From positions 60,338-124,337 of the forward strand of contig JALWTA010000038.1 in assembly GCA_027082955.1 (NCBI GenBank): a DNA stretch of 64,000 nucleotides, in the 5' to 3' direction. The position numbers and the translations under genes are program-made. Every line of letters starts with the position of its first letter. The first letter of the stretch is position 1. The DNA comes from Sulfurovum sp. (GTDB lineage: Bacteria > Campylobacterota > Campylobacteria > Campylobacterales > Sulfurovaceae). The notes beneath the pieces are model-generated. The model did no database searches, had not been told where the DNA came from, and worked only from the letters and a program-made list of their open reading frames with translations. This document shows positions 21,655 through 31,660 of this stretch, one piece after another.

Positions 21655-21724
21655 AAAAAACCTCTTTTTCTTTTATTATAACATGCTTCATATTGCAACT
21701 TCCACAACATATGAATACCCCTAC

Positions 21725-22801
21725 TCAATACAGTTGTTTGGCATACGTCTGATAAAACAGATCCGGTTGATGATGAAATGCGAGAGAGACAAAAGAAAGT
21801 CGGCGTTTTAACACCATGCCTATCTCTGATTCAATACGTTCCTGATACGACTGTGCGATACTGTTTGGGCTACAATCACCTTCAAGTACAGCCGAAATGC
21901 TTTCAGCAGCAATCTTGCCACTATGCAACGCATAACGTATTCCTTCACCGCTTATAGGGTCGACCAAAGCAGCAGCATCACCTGTTAAAAGCACTCTTTT
22001 CGTTGCTATTGGTCTCCTCCCTCGATACACAGGAATAGGGTGCCCTTTAACCGATATTGCTTCAATTGCTTCTTTGGGTAATGAACGTAATAAAAAATCA
22101 TCTAAGTAATGCCTAATATTGATTGGGGACCCCCATGTACCTATTCCGCAACTTAATATGGCATTATCTTTAGGGAATATCCATCCATAACCCTTTGGAA
22201 TACAAAAGTAGTTCATCACCATTGTATTGTGAAACTGCCTGTATGCATCTGCTTTCATAATTACTTCAGCTTCCAATGATTGTGCAAATCGTCTATCACC
22301 CATTAGTCCAACTGATTCGGCAGTCCTTCCTAAAGCACCGTCTGCACCAATTACATAGCGGCTTTGAATCCTGCTTCCGTCTTTCAATACAACATTAATG
22401 CCGTTGTTTTCCTCTTCAATAATACGTACCTCTGCCCCAGTTTTCAGCATTAAACCATCAAAACGATTTTGAGCCTGACGGAGCAAAAATGCATCAAATA
22501 AACGACGATGTACCAGCAAAGGTGCCTGATTGCCTTCTGTGTGATACATGATGCTTTGTTTATAATTGTGATACAGTTGCAAACGTGTGGTACGATTAGC
22601 CACTATCTCTGACAAATCAAGGGAAAGCAAAGATTCAACAGCTCCAGGCATAGCTCCACCACATGGTTTGTCTCTGGGAATAGCAGTTTTATCAATCACC
22701 AACACCGAATACCTACCTTGTCGTGCAAACGTCAATGCTGCACTAGCACCCGCAGGTCCTGCACCAATAATAACAATATCAACACACATAAGGTTGCTCA
22801 T
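21725..22801 (-). CDS. FAD-dependent geranylgeranyl-reductase-type oxidoreductase
   Basis: VIIGAGPAGASAALTFA, DKPCGGAMPG, LLTGDAAALVDPISGEGI. Confidence 0.87.
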   Translation of the reverse strand: MSNLMCVDIVIIGAGPAGASAALTFARQGRYSVLVIDKTAIPRDKPCGGAMPGAVESLLSLDLSEIVANRTTRLQLYHNYKQSIMYHTEGNQAPLLVHRRLFDAFLLRQAQNRFDGLMLKTGAEVRIIEEENNGINVVLKDGSRIQSRYVIGADGALGRTAESVGLMGDRRFAQSLEAEVIMKADAYRQFHNTMVMNYFCIPKGYGWIFPKDNAILSCGIGTWGSPINIRHYLDDFLLRSLPKEAIEAISVKGHPIPVYRGRRPIATKRVLLTGDAAALVDPISGEGIRYALHSGKIAAESISAVLEGDCSPNSIAQSYQERIESEIGMVLKRRLSFVSLAFHHQPDLFYQTYAKQLY

Positions 22802-24065
22802 TCCCAAGGTAATGTCTATGATAGATGTTGATCTTATCGATTTGCTCCTCTTTAATTTCTATGGCAACATCATAATATGCTTGTTTTTGCATCTTTTTAC
22901 AAACATCGTCATAATAAGGAATTATCTTTTTAAAATACTCTAGTTCATCCGCAGCCACCATAAGTTCTATTTTATAAGAGACGAACTGTTCTTCTCTATC
23001 CAACCTCAAAACCAAGTAATGTATATTTAGATCTATCTCTTCAATTGAAATATATGGTTTCAAGTATCGCGACAAAAAGTGCTTCGTCGTCTGAAAATAG
23101 AGTTTATATCCCCCCAAACCATCATCGAACACATCAATACCAATACCTATAAACTGGAGATCTTTTACATGTGGATACCTATAGTTTATTTGAAAATCCA
23201 TCAGCAGTTTGTCACCATATGTCTTTGGAGTAAACATATAAAAAGACTCTCTATAACGGGATCCTTTTTGTGCAAGGCTGTATGCTACTTGTGAGGTCTT
23301 TTCAATATCTGCTATACCTTCAAGCATATCTACATACGATCGTGCAATTGTATGTTCCCGCATAAATGAAAACTCGGTCGCATAGTCTTTAGGATTCAAA
23401 GCATTACAACCATAGATAAACCGGTTTTCAAAGGAGTGTTCTGAATCAAAATCTATATTGGTAACATAATATACCGTCCTGTAGCTTGTCGTTCTATCCT
23501 GACTTTGACAATAGTGTACATATACCGCATGCATCTGATTTAAATAATTCCACTGTGTCTGAAACGGATACAATTCATTTTGTGTAAGCTTTGTTCTCTC
23601 TTCTTCTTTTTCTATGACAGGCTTTATTGCACCTATTGAAATAAGCTCAGGAGCATGACAGATTTGCTTATCTATACACTTCCTGCACTCAGAATTTGTT
23701 TTCTCTTTTGTAGACCGAAACGGCAAGGTACCCTGCTGATATCGGAAGCGCATATACCAGTAGCTACCCAATAGTGCCCGTATAATGCATGGGGGAGTAT
23801 CATGAAAAAGAACATTTTTTTGTGCAGATAGGAGCATTTTAATGTTTTTGTCAAAAAAAATAAGCTTGCCGTAAGACTCTATATCATGTTTCACGCCTAT
23901 GCATAATCCTTTAAAAAATGGCGTACCAAGACATATCTTTACAATCTGTTTTATGGCATATTCATCTCCAGCACCGATCAAAATATCAAGCATGAACTGC
24001 TCTTTTTGACACAATCTCTTTTTAAGGCTTTCAATGCCCTCAAAACGATAACAAGGTTCAGTCAT
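22779..24065 (-). CDS. Unknown RiPP-cluster protein with CX2CX5C motif
   Basis: 428-aa ORF overlapping both neighbours; ECRKCIDKQICHAPE. Confidence 0.75.
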   Translation of the reverse strand: MTEPCYRFEGIESLKKRLCQKEQFMLDILIGAGDEYAIKQIVKICLGTPFFKGLCIGVKHDIESYGKLIFFDKNIKMLLSAQKNVLFHDTPPCIIRALLGSYWYMRFRYQQGTLPFRSTKEKTNSECRKCIDKQICHAPELISIGAIKPVIEKEEERTKLTQNELYPFQTQWNYLNQMHAVYVHYCQSQDRTTSYRTVYYVTNIDFDSEHSFENRFIYGCNALNPKDYATEFSFMREHTIARSYVDMLEGIADIEKTSQVAYSLAQKGSRYRESFYMFTPKTYGDKLLMDFQINYRYPHVKDLQFIGIGIDVFDDGLGGYKLYFQTTKHFLSRYLKPYISIEEIDLNIHYLVLRLDREEQFVSYKIELMVAADELEYFKKIIPYYDDVCKKMQKQAYYDVAIEIKEEQIDKINIYHRHYLGNEQPYVC

Positions 24066-24966
24066 TTGTATGCCCTGATGTAATCTGATCTACCACTGCA
24101 TAATAAACCTCGTTAAGACGTTCGATCTCTTTTGGTACATTTATCTGATATAATTGTACACTTCCGCTAAACTTCAGTAGATACTGCATTTCGGTCGTTG
24201 ATATTGAGATCGGCTCATATAGATATGCCTGCTGCAAAACTTCAAATTTGTGCAGCCCTCCAATTAACTGAATAGAACATTTTTCATCTGACTCAACAAA
24301 CGATAACAAAAAAACACCTCCTACTGGAAGAGGTGATGAGCAGTATCTTTCTGTTAATGTTCCAAGTGTTTCAAAATCACGGGTCGTTCTGCGATAAGGA
24401 TAGGATGGGTAAGCAAAGTAACCATCTGGGGTCAATACTATTCTGATTTTATCATCAGATAACAGTCTGTGTCCCTGCTGTACAAAAAAATCTGCCAGTG
24501 TTGATTTCCCGCCATAGGATGGGGCAATGAATAAAATGGCTTTTCCACCTACCTCCACGGCTGAGGCATGCAGTAGTATATCGCCTTGCGCAAGCATCAT
24601 ATAAACTGGCATGACCGTATGTGAAAGCCAAAAAAGAAGCTTCGTGCTATTTCCTTCTCCACCGAGTGTTTCAACACACATTTCTCTCTGATGATTTGAC
24701 CAAGTAAACACAAACCTCTTTTCGATAACAAGCTGCCATACTCTCGATGGAGATGAACGAGGGTCAGAAAAAGGAAGATTGCTGCGAAGCTGTGTCGATT
24801 GTCCATGGAGATTCACAGAAGGTATTGCGTATGGCATCGCTTGAACTAATGTACACTCTTTATCAAGATGCAGCAAAAGCTTTTGGTCCGATATGCTCTC
24901 CGGTGTACGCTCTAAAGGCAATGTGGTGGAGGTTTTAACTTCGATGCCGTAAATAACAAATTTCAT
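24058..24966 (-). CDS. HPr kinase-like P-loop protein, putative RiPP kinase
   Basis: AILFIAPSYGGKSTLADFFVQQGHRLLSDDKI. Confidence 0.8.
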   Translation of the reverse strand: MKFVIYGIEVKTSTTLPLERTPESISDQKLLLHLDKECTLVQAMPYAIPSVNLHGQSTQLRSNLPFSDPRSSPSRVWQLVIEKRFVFTWSNHQREMCVETLGGEGNSTKLLFWLSHTVMPVYMMLAQGDILLHASAVEVGGKAILFIAPSYGGKSTLADFFVQQGHRLLSDDKIRIVLTPDGYFAYPSYPYRRTTRDFETLGTLTERYCSSPLPVGGVFLLSFVESDEKCSIQLIGGLHKFEVLQQAYLYEPISISTTEMQYLLKFSGSVQLYQINVPKEIERLNEVYYAVVDQITSGHTND

Positions 24967-26597
24967 CTCTTTTCATCTCTCCTTCCATTGGCATTGACAA
25001 AATTATACCGATACCAGTACTCTAGATTGATCAACTGCCAAAAATAGACAACAGAACGCATTTCCCCGCTTTTGTATCTCTGCACATATTGGTCAAGACT
25101 TTTTTGTTCCATTATGCCAAGCTTTGCCAAATATGCATTCTCAAATAACGCTCGAATATCCAACGCATCAATCTGCTGTTTCAATACATCTGTGAACTGT
25201 GCTTTATCATCACGTTGTCTGATCTCTTCCGGCAATATTCCCTTCATAGCAACACGCAAAAGACGTTTACTAAATCCTGCTGAATACTTCATATGCATTG
25301 GAAGCGACAATGCAAATTCTATAAGCTGTCTATCAAAAAACGGATGTCTGAAACGAATACCGTAGTACTTCTCTGCAACCGTATAGTAACTGCTTTCCAG
25401 CAATACAGATAGACTCGAATGCAACACACCTGCAAGTTCCGCTTTAAACGCATACGATTTCCCATCGTAACATTCATAAAGCTCTTCTACCTTTGGTACT
25501 TGACAAGAATCGGTCTTTTTGGTAAAACTTCCTCTCCGTATGGTTCTGACAGCATTGCGCAATCTATTGAGGTTCTTCTCTCCTATCATTGGATACAATA
25601 CATAATGTATCAATTTTTTATGCGGCTGAGGCACATATCTTAACTCTTGATATAGTCGTTTAAACTGCCTCGTCACAAAAAGATCATACAAAATAAAAGG
25701 ATTACCTGCAAGAATATTGTCTCCCCCTTGCCCAGTAAGTACAGTGTTTAGACCATTGCGACACACCTGTTCCACTATAGAAAAACCCATCGTGTAGGTG
25801 ATGAAAATCGGCCAATACGGGTGCATATCATAATTCTTTTTAAGACTGTACTCTGTTTTATAATCCATCTTGTCTGTCTGTGCACAATAAAGATCAATGT
25901 CATATTTATTCTTCACTGCTTGAGCATACTGTATCTCATCACACTCTTTCAAGCTTTGGAAAGACATGGAAAATGCTTTAATGCGCTTCTTTGGATAACG
26001 TTGCTTGACCCAGGATACAACAGAGGAGGAGTCCAACCCTCCACTTAATTCAAATCCGGTTCTATCTATATTATCTATACGGCTGAAGATTGCATCATCA
26101 AACAGTTTTTGAAACGTCTCTACAGCCTCCTCTTCATCCAAAGCTTCATTTTGCTCTATCTCTTCTGGCTTCCAGTAACGCTCTATTTTATAGGTTCCAT
26201 TTGCCAAAATTTTCATGTAGTGTCCAGGAGGCACTCGAAAAACCCCGCGGTACATTGTCCTTTCATATGCAATAGCCTGATAGTGAACAATCTGATGCAT
26301 CGTTTGCATATCAGGTTCGGGAGCAAGAGCACTTTTTGTAAACAACCTGCCCATATCCGTTTCTAAATATACTTTCCCTTCTGCTATTGTATAATAGAGT
26401 GGTGTGATACCGATGATATCTCGTGCTGCAAAAACATACTTCTTCTCATGATCAATAATAACAAAAGACTCTTCACAGGGAAGATGGTCAAGACACGATT
26501 TTCCAAATTGTCTATATGCCTCACTGATACGAGTGGTGTCATGACAGAATAACACCTCAAACTGTCGATACTCTTTTTCTTGAGGCATACAGGTCAA
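24963..26597 (-). CDS. Asparagine synthetase-like lasso cyclase (C protein)
   Basis: FELSGGLDSSSVVSWV, TGQGGDNILAGNP; no N-terminal Cys nucleophile segment; TTG (26597) or ATG (26588) start. Confidence 0.85.
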   Translation of the reverse strand: MTCMPQEKEYRQFEVLFCHDTTRISEAYRQFGKSCLDHLPCEESFVIIDHEKKYVFAARDIIGITPLYYTIAEGKVYLETDMGRLFTKSALAPEPDMQTMHQIVHYQAIAYERTMYRGVFRVPPGHYMKILANGTYKIERYWKPEEIEQNEALDEEEAVETFQKLFDDAIFSRIDNIDRTGFELSGGLDSSSVVSWVKQRYPKKRIKAFSMSFQSLKECDEIQYAQAVKNKYDIDLYCAQTDKMDYKTEYSLKKNYDMHPYWPIFITYTMGFSIVEQVCRNGLNTVLTGQGGDNILAGNPFILYDLFVTRQFKRLYQELRYVPQPHKKLIHYVLYPMIGEKNLNRLRNAVRTIRRGSFTKKTDSCQVPKVEELYECYDGKSYAFKAELAGVLHSSLSVLLESSYYTVAEKYYGIRFRHPFFDRQLIEFALSLPMHMKYSAGFSKRLLRVAMKGILPEEIRQRDDKAQFTDVLKQQIDALDIRALFENAYLAKLGIMEQKSLDQYVQRYKSGEMRSVVYFWQLINLEYWYRYNFVNANGRRDEKR

Positions 26598-26755
26598 GAC
26601 CGTGTCGGTGCTCCGTAATATTGCCCGCCGTCAGGTTGTCCTGTTCCGTTGATATTGCCTTTTGTGTACTCAGCGAATGTACCATACTTTTGCAGTACCG
26701 GTTTATGATACACTTTCTTTTTAGCTATGAACTCTTTCTGTTTCTCTTTCGACAT
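26594..26755 (-). CDS. Lasso-type RiPP precursor (53 aa, not in ORF track)
   Basis: MSKEKQKEFIAKKKVYHKPVLQKYGTFAEYTKGNINGTGQPDGGQYYGAPTRS; exact YxxPxLxxxGxxxxxT; its stop overlaps the cyclase start. Confidence 0.85.
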   Translation of the reverse strand: MSKEKQKEFIAKKKVYHKPVLQKYGTFAEYTKGNINGTGQPDGGQYYGAPTRS

Positions 26756-26970
26756 ACCAGTATTTCTCCCTTACTTCACTCTAAAAACGAGGCAAGCTCA
26801 TTTCACTTATTTACGTAAACTGTATTATTGTACCATAAAATCTATACCGTCTTTTCCACAAATCTCGAACATTCCCTGTCAAAAGATCTTTTCCTTAGCG
26901 ATCTTCCCAGACTGGATACTATGCACGTACCTTTAAAGTAAAAACACTTAAAATCTTTACTATATCCATC

Positions 26971-27546
26971 TTAAAGCAAATGCCCCATCTGCTCTTTTTT
27001 AGTCTTCAGGTATGCTTCATTATGGGGGTTGGGGGCAATGCGGATCGGCAGACGTTCTACGATCTCAATATCTGAGAGACTCTCTATCTTTGCCGGGTTG
27101 TTGGTCAGCAGCTTAAGACGTTCAACGCCCATGTGATGCAAGATGAACTCCACGATCTCATAGGTACGCTCATCGGCACGGAAACCGAGCTGATGATTTG
27201 CTGCCACAGTATCGAGTCCTTGATCCTGCAAGGCATAGGCATTTACTTTGTTGAGCAATCCAATATTACGCCCCTCTTGACGGTGGTAAATCACCATGCC
27301 GCCCTCTTTGGCGATGAGATCGAGTGCGAAATCGAGCTGCTCACCGCAATCGCACTTGACCGAGCCGATAGCATCGCCGGTCAGACACTCCGAGTGTACC
27401 CGGACGATAGGGGTATCAAGTGTATGGAGATTGTCTGTAAAGATAGCAAGATGCTCTTTACCCTGATCATCCTTGAATGCCTGTATCTGAAATGTACCGT
27501 GTTTTGTCGGCAGAGTTGCGATTTGTGAGATCTCTATGTTTTTCAT
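26971..27546 (-). CDS. ribA: GTP cyclohydrolase II
   Basis: VRVHSECLTGDAIGSVKCDCGEQLDFAL, YHRQEGRNIGLLNK. Confidence 0.95.
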   Translation of the reverse strand: MKNIEISQIATLPTKHGTFQIQAFKDDQGKEHLAIFTDNLHTLDTPIVRVHSECLTGDAIGSVKCDCGEQLDFALDLIAKEGGMVIYHRQEGRNIGLLNKVNAYALQDQGLDTVAANHQLGFRADERTYEIVEFILHHMGVERLKLLTNNPAKIESLSDIEIVERLPIRIAPNPHNEAYLKTKKEQMGHLL

Positions 27547-27564
27547 GGTAGGATTATACTTTAA

Positions 27565-27598
27565 AAATTAGAAATTAGAAATTAGAAATTAGAAATTT
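27565..27598. repeat. Period-7 array (AATTAGA)n
   Basis: Direct reading. Confidence 0.95.
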
Positions 27599-27637
27599 TA
27601 GTGTAGAATGCTAAAAACTATTTATTGAAGGCTATCT

Positions 27638-28627
27638 ATGTTTACAAGATTTAGACGTAAAAGAATCCATCCGGTACTCCGAGACCTGCTGCAGGAGACC
27701 ACATTGAGTGTCAATGACTTCATCTATCCGCTCTTTGTCAAGAGCGGTGAAGGGGTCAAAGAGGAGGTTGCTTCCATGCCCGGAGTATACCAGATGAGTA
27801 TTGACGAGATTGTCAAGGAGTGTGACAACCTCAAAGCACTGGGTATCAAGTCGATCATCCTCTTTGGTATCCCTGATGTCAAAGACTCTGTCGGAAGCGA
27901 TGCAATGTGCGAGCACGGTATCATCGCACAAACTGTTAGAGCGGTCAAAGCAGCCCACCCGGATATGTTTGTGGTAACGGATCTGTGTTTCTGTGAATAC
28001 ACCGACCATGGGCACTGTGGTGTACTCGATCCGGTACTCGAGACAGTTGACAATGACATCACCCTTGACAACCTAGCCAAACAAGCGGTTGTCCATGCCA
28101 AAGCGGGAGTCGATATGATCGCGCCAAGCGGCATGATGGATGGAATGATCACCGCGATCAGAGAGGGGCTTGATGGTGCCGGATTTGTCAACCTCCCTGT
28201 CATGAGCTACTCAACCAAGTTTGCCTCCGCCTACTACGGTCCTTTCCGTGATGTGGCAGAGAGTGCTCCTAGCTTTGGAGACAGACGCAGCTACCAGATG
28301 AACCCCGCCAACCGCCGCGAAGCGATCGCCGAATCGGTCGCCGACGAGATGGAAGGCGCAGACATCCTCATGGTCAAACCCGCCCTTGCCTACATGGATG
28401 TCATCCGTGATGTACGGGAAAACACCACCCTCCCGCTTGCCGTCTACAACGTCAGCGGCGAATACTCCATGCTCAAGATGGCTGCCAAAGCAGGGGTCAT
28501 CGACTATGAGCGTGTCATGATGGAGACCCTGCTTGGCTTCAAACGTGCAGGGGCAGATATCATCATCACCTACCATGCGAAGGAAGCGGCGGAGATTTTG
28601 GCTAAGCAGGTAGCAGGTAGCAGGTAG
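27638..28627 (+). CDS. hemB: Delta-aminolevulinic acid dehydratase
   Basis: FIYPLFVKSG, GVDMIAPSGMMDG, MVKPALAYMDVI. Confidence 0.96.
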   Translation: MFTRFRRKRIHPVLRDLLQETTLSVNDFIYPLFVKSGEGVKEEVASMPGVYQMSIDEIVKECDNLKALGIKSIILFGIPDVKDSVGSDAMCEHGIIAQTVRAVKAAHPDMFVVTDLCFCEYTDHGHCGVLDPVLETVDNDITLDNLAKQAVVHAKAGVDMIAPSGMMDGMITAIREGLDGAGFVNLPVMSYSTKFASAYYGPFRDVAESAPSFGDRRSYQMNPANRREAIAESVADEMEGADILMVKPALAYMDVIRDVRENTTLPLAVYNVSGEYSMLKMAAKAGVIDYERVMMETLLGFKRAGADIIITYHAKEAAEILAKQVAGSR

Positions 28628-28642
28628 CAGGTAGCAGGTAGC
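28605..28642. repeat. Period-7 array (GTAGCAG)n overlapping the hemB 3' end
   Basis: Direct reading. Confidence 0.95.
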
Positions 28643-28710
28643 GAACTTTTCATGTGCCTACTTATTCCAACCTTAACTGCTCCCTTCTCCCTATCACCTA
28701 TCTTCCTCCT

Positions 28711-28941
28711 TTGGAACCGAAAGCTTTAGCTTCGGCAACACGCTCTACAGGTCTGAAGCCTACATTTGTTAGGAACCGACTGCTTTAGCGTCGGCAATAC
28801 GTTGCATTGATAACATAACGTCTAACGGGGCTAAAGCCTCCGACACCAAAAAGATAGGAACCGAAAGCTTTAGCTTCGAATATAGATTGAGTGATGCAAT
28901 AACTGTTGGCGGGACTAAAGTCCCCGACGCCAACAAAAACA
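28711..28941. repeat. Three tandem/partial copies of ~87-bp REP-like element
   Basis: GGAACCGAAAGCTTTAGCTTCGG ... GGGGCTAAAGCCTCCGACACCAA; further copies at 30339 and 34532. Confidence 0.7.
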
Positions 28942-28955
28942 GAAACCAATAGAAT

Positions 28956-29252
28956 TTACAACCGTTCGGAAGCTTTGGCATACACCGCCATATCTTCCCG
29001 TTTGCCCACAACAATTACCTCAACAATAATTTGTGACTCAATGATCCGATAAACAATGCGAATTTTTTTCTTATCAACATATAATTTACGAAGACCGCTT
29101 AAATTGTATCCGGATTTATTACCAAGAAAGTCTCCAAGTTCAGGAGACTCTTGAAGCTTTTTGAATTGCTTGTACACAAGCATTCTTTGTGATTTTGAGA
29201 GTTTTGAAAGATCTTTCTCTACCTCTTTTTTTACTTTAAGCTTATAACTCAT
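28956..29252 (-). CDS. RelE/ParE-type toxin
   Basis: VEKDLSKLSKSQR...LRKLYVDKKKIRIVYRII; overlaps antitoxin. Confidence 0.82.
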   Translation of the reverse strand: MSYKLKVKKEVEKDLSKLSKSQRMLVYKQFKKLQESPELGDFLGNKSGYNLSGLRKLYVDKKKIRIVYRIIESQIIVEVIVVGKREDMAVYAKASERL

Positions 29253-29532
29253 CGTAGGAGATACCTTCTTTTTCCAACAATGTTTCAAAATCGATCGTTT
29301 CAGAATCTTTTCTCTCCTCTACGATTTTTGCAATCTCTGCATGCTCCATAAGTTCATACGCTTCTTTCAGACGCTCATACTCTTCGATATCGATTATGAC
29401 TGCTTCAAGCCTGTTGTTTTTGGATATGGCTATTTTCTCTTTTGTCTTTTTTATAATGCTATTCAATGTACCCGAAACATTACGTGCCAAATCTGTTGCG
29501 GAAATAATTTCATCTCTTGTATAGGCTACCAT
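29242..29532 (-). CDS. Phd/YefM-type antitoxin
   Basis: ISATDLARNVSGTLNSI...AVIIDIEEYERLKEA. Confidence 0.8.
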   Translation of the reverse strand: MVAYTRDEIISATDLARNVSGTLNSIIKKTKEKIAISKNNRLEAVIIDIEEYERLKEAYELMEHAEIAKIVEERKDSETIDFETLLEKEGISYDEL

Positions 29533-29642
29533 GACTATATCCTTACTATTTTATGTCTAATTATATGTATAATACTATGTTTATTTTATTTTGTCAATTT
29601 TTTATCAGTTTGACAAATACGCTTTTTGCTATAATCCACATC

Positions 29643-30263
29643 ATGAACCTCAAAAACAAAACCGCCGCTTTTTTTGCCATACTTATCTTGCTGCTCATTG
29701 GCTTTATCCTCTACCAGAGTCTGAAAGCACCTGTCTCTGTAGTGATACAGGCAGGACATGAGGGGCGTACCTGTGGCAATACCGGTGCAGTCTGCAAAAA
29801 CTACAAAGAGGTGGTGTGGAATATCAAAGTTGCAGATATGGCAGCTGCACAGCTCAAAAAATGGGGGATCGATGTAAAGCGTGTGCCTGCCGATACCCTG
29901 CCTGTACGTGCAAAGATCGCTGTGGCCATTCACTTTGACTCTGCAAAACACCGTTGTCATTCAGGAGCCTCAGTCGGCTACCCTGACAACAATGCCTCAC
30001 GTACTTTTGCACAACACTGGAAAGCGATCTACAAACCTTACTTTCCTTTTGTTTGGCATGCAGACAACTTTACCGATAACTTAAAAGAATATTATGCTTA
30101 TCATACTATCTTTGCACCAAAATTTCTGGTACTGGAACTGGGGGAGATTACATGCCCCAAACAGACCCACTGGCTGGAGCCAAGACTCAAAACAATAGCC
30201 CGTCTCATCGCCTATACGATCGCTACAGAACTTGGTATGAAAGTAAAAAGGGTTAAGGGTTAA
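29643..30263 (+). CDS. N-acetylmuramoyl-L-alanine amidase-like secreted protein
   Basis: VVIQAGHEGRTCGNTG, VAIHFDSAKH, VLELGEIT. Confidence 0.6.
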   Translation: MNLKNKTAAFFAILILLLIGFILYQSLKAPVSVVIQAGHEGRTCGNTGAVCKNYKEVVWNIKVADMAAAQLKKWGIDVKRVPADTLPVRAKIAVAIHFDSAKHRCHSGASVGYPDNNASRTFAQHWKAIYKPYFPFVWHADNFTDNLKEYYAYHTIFAPKFLVLELGEITCPKQTHWLEPRLKTIARLIAYTIATELGMKVKRVKG

Positions 30264-30301
30264 GGGTTAAGGGTTAAGGGTTAAGGGTTAAGGGTTAAGG
30301 G
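30249..30301. repeat. Period-7 array (GGTTAAG)n
   Basis: Direct reading. Confidence 0.97.
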
Positions 30302-30338
30302 ATTATTCATACTTTTGCTGATGTGAACCTTAGCTCTC

Positions 30339-30426
30339 CTTGGAGCCGATTGCTTTTGCTTCGGCAAAACATTGTATTAAAAACATAACGTTTAACGGGG
30401 CTAAAGCCTCCGACACCAAAAGAGAC
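30339..30426. repeat. ~87-bp REP-like element copy
   Basis: Shares CATAACGT[C/T]TAACGGGGCTAAAGCCTCCGACACCAAAA with 28771-28856. Confidence 0.7.
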
Positions 30427-30547
30427 AGGAACCGAAAGCCATAGCAAATATCCAATAAAAACGGCTTCAAATCGAAGCAAGCACAACTATGGTAAAATAA
30501 TCTCTTCAAAATTTTACATTGCCTATGTAATGTATAAGGACAGTCCG

Positions 30548-31468
30548 ATGAGACACTTTTTAACGCTGGCAGATTTTTCTAAAGAGGAACTGCTGGAGAT
30601 GATTGACCTTGCAGTCAAGATCAAGGCACAGACCAAACGCAAAGAGTTTGTTCCCTATATGGAGCGCCAGACACTGGGAATGATCTTTGAAAAAAGCTCA
30701 ACGCGTACCCGTGTGAGTTTTGAGACAGGGATCTATCAGCTTGGCGGTGTAGGGCTCTTCCTCTCTGCCAATGACATCCAGCTTGGACGCGGTGAACCCA
30801 TGAAGGATACCGCACGTGTCATTAGCCGTATGGTCGATATGGTGATGATCCGTACCTTTGAGCAGAGTAAGCTTGAAGAGTTTGCCACCTACTCCAAAGT
30901 ACCTGTCATCAACGGTTTGACAGACAGTTATCACCCTGTACAGCTGATGACAGACTATCTGACCATGATGGAGTTTGGTAAAGCAGACAACCCTGTCTGT
31001 GCCTATGTGGGTGATGGCAACAACATGGCACACTCATGGCTGATGCTCGCAAGCAAACTCGGGTTTGAACTGCGTATCGCTACCCCCAAAGGGTATGAGT
31101 GTGACCCGGAGGTTGTCTCTCAAGCCCAAGCCTTTGCCAAAGAGAGCGGTGCCACACTCATCTTTGGCAACGACCCTGTTAAAGCGGTCAAAGGGTGCGA
31201 TGTGGTCACCACAGACACATGGGTCAGCATGGGACAGGAGGATGAAAAAGCAATCCGCCTCAAAGCCTTTGAAGGCTATATGGTCGATGAAACACTGATG
31301 GCACACGCCAAACCCGATGCCATCTTCCTGCACTGCCTGCCCGCCTACCGAGGCTATGAGGTAAGCGAAGAAACCTTTGAAAAACATGCCGATGTCATTT
31401 TCACAGAAGCGGAAAACCGCTTGCATGCGCAAAAAGGCATTATGGTGTGGCTGGATCAGCACCGCTAA
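30548..31468 (+). CDS. argF: Ornithine carbamoyltransferase
   Basis: [28 protein letters not shown]. Confidence 0.95.
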   Translation: MRHFLTLADFSKEELLEMIDLAVKIKAQTKRKEFVPYMERQTLGMIFEKSSTRTRVSFETGIYQLGGVGLFLSANDIQLGRGEPMKDTARVISRMVDMVMIRTFEQSKLEEFATYSKVPVINGLTDSYHPVQLMTDYLTMMEFGKADNPVCAYVGDGNNMAHSWLMLASKLGFELRIATPKGYECDPEVVSQAQAFAKESGATLIFGNDPVKAVKGCDVVTTDTWVSMGQEDEKAIRLKAFEGYMVDETLMAHAKPDAIFLHCLPAYRGYEVSEETFEKHADVIFTEAENRLHAQKGIMVWLDQHR

Positions 31469-31660
31469 TCCAGCCAAGCGTTCAGCGTTCAGTGCTAAGC
31501 GTTAAGAATTTATTGTATGCATTGCGTCGCAATGCTTTTATCTTTAATCTGGGATGATAGAAGAGTTTATGGGTTATTGAAAGATAGCTTTACGGCAGTA
31601 AAGCATACCTTCATTCCTCATTCCTCATTCCTCATTCCTCATTTTTTCCGAAGGAAAACC

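Noticed and set aside
22779-24065. Radical SAM enzyme
   Set aside because: Lacks the CX3CX2C motif; only a CX2CX5C is seen.
30249-30301. GGTTAAG repeats as telomere-like sequence
   Set aside because: One of many period-7 arrays of unrelated sequence; internal to a chromosome between genes.
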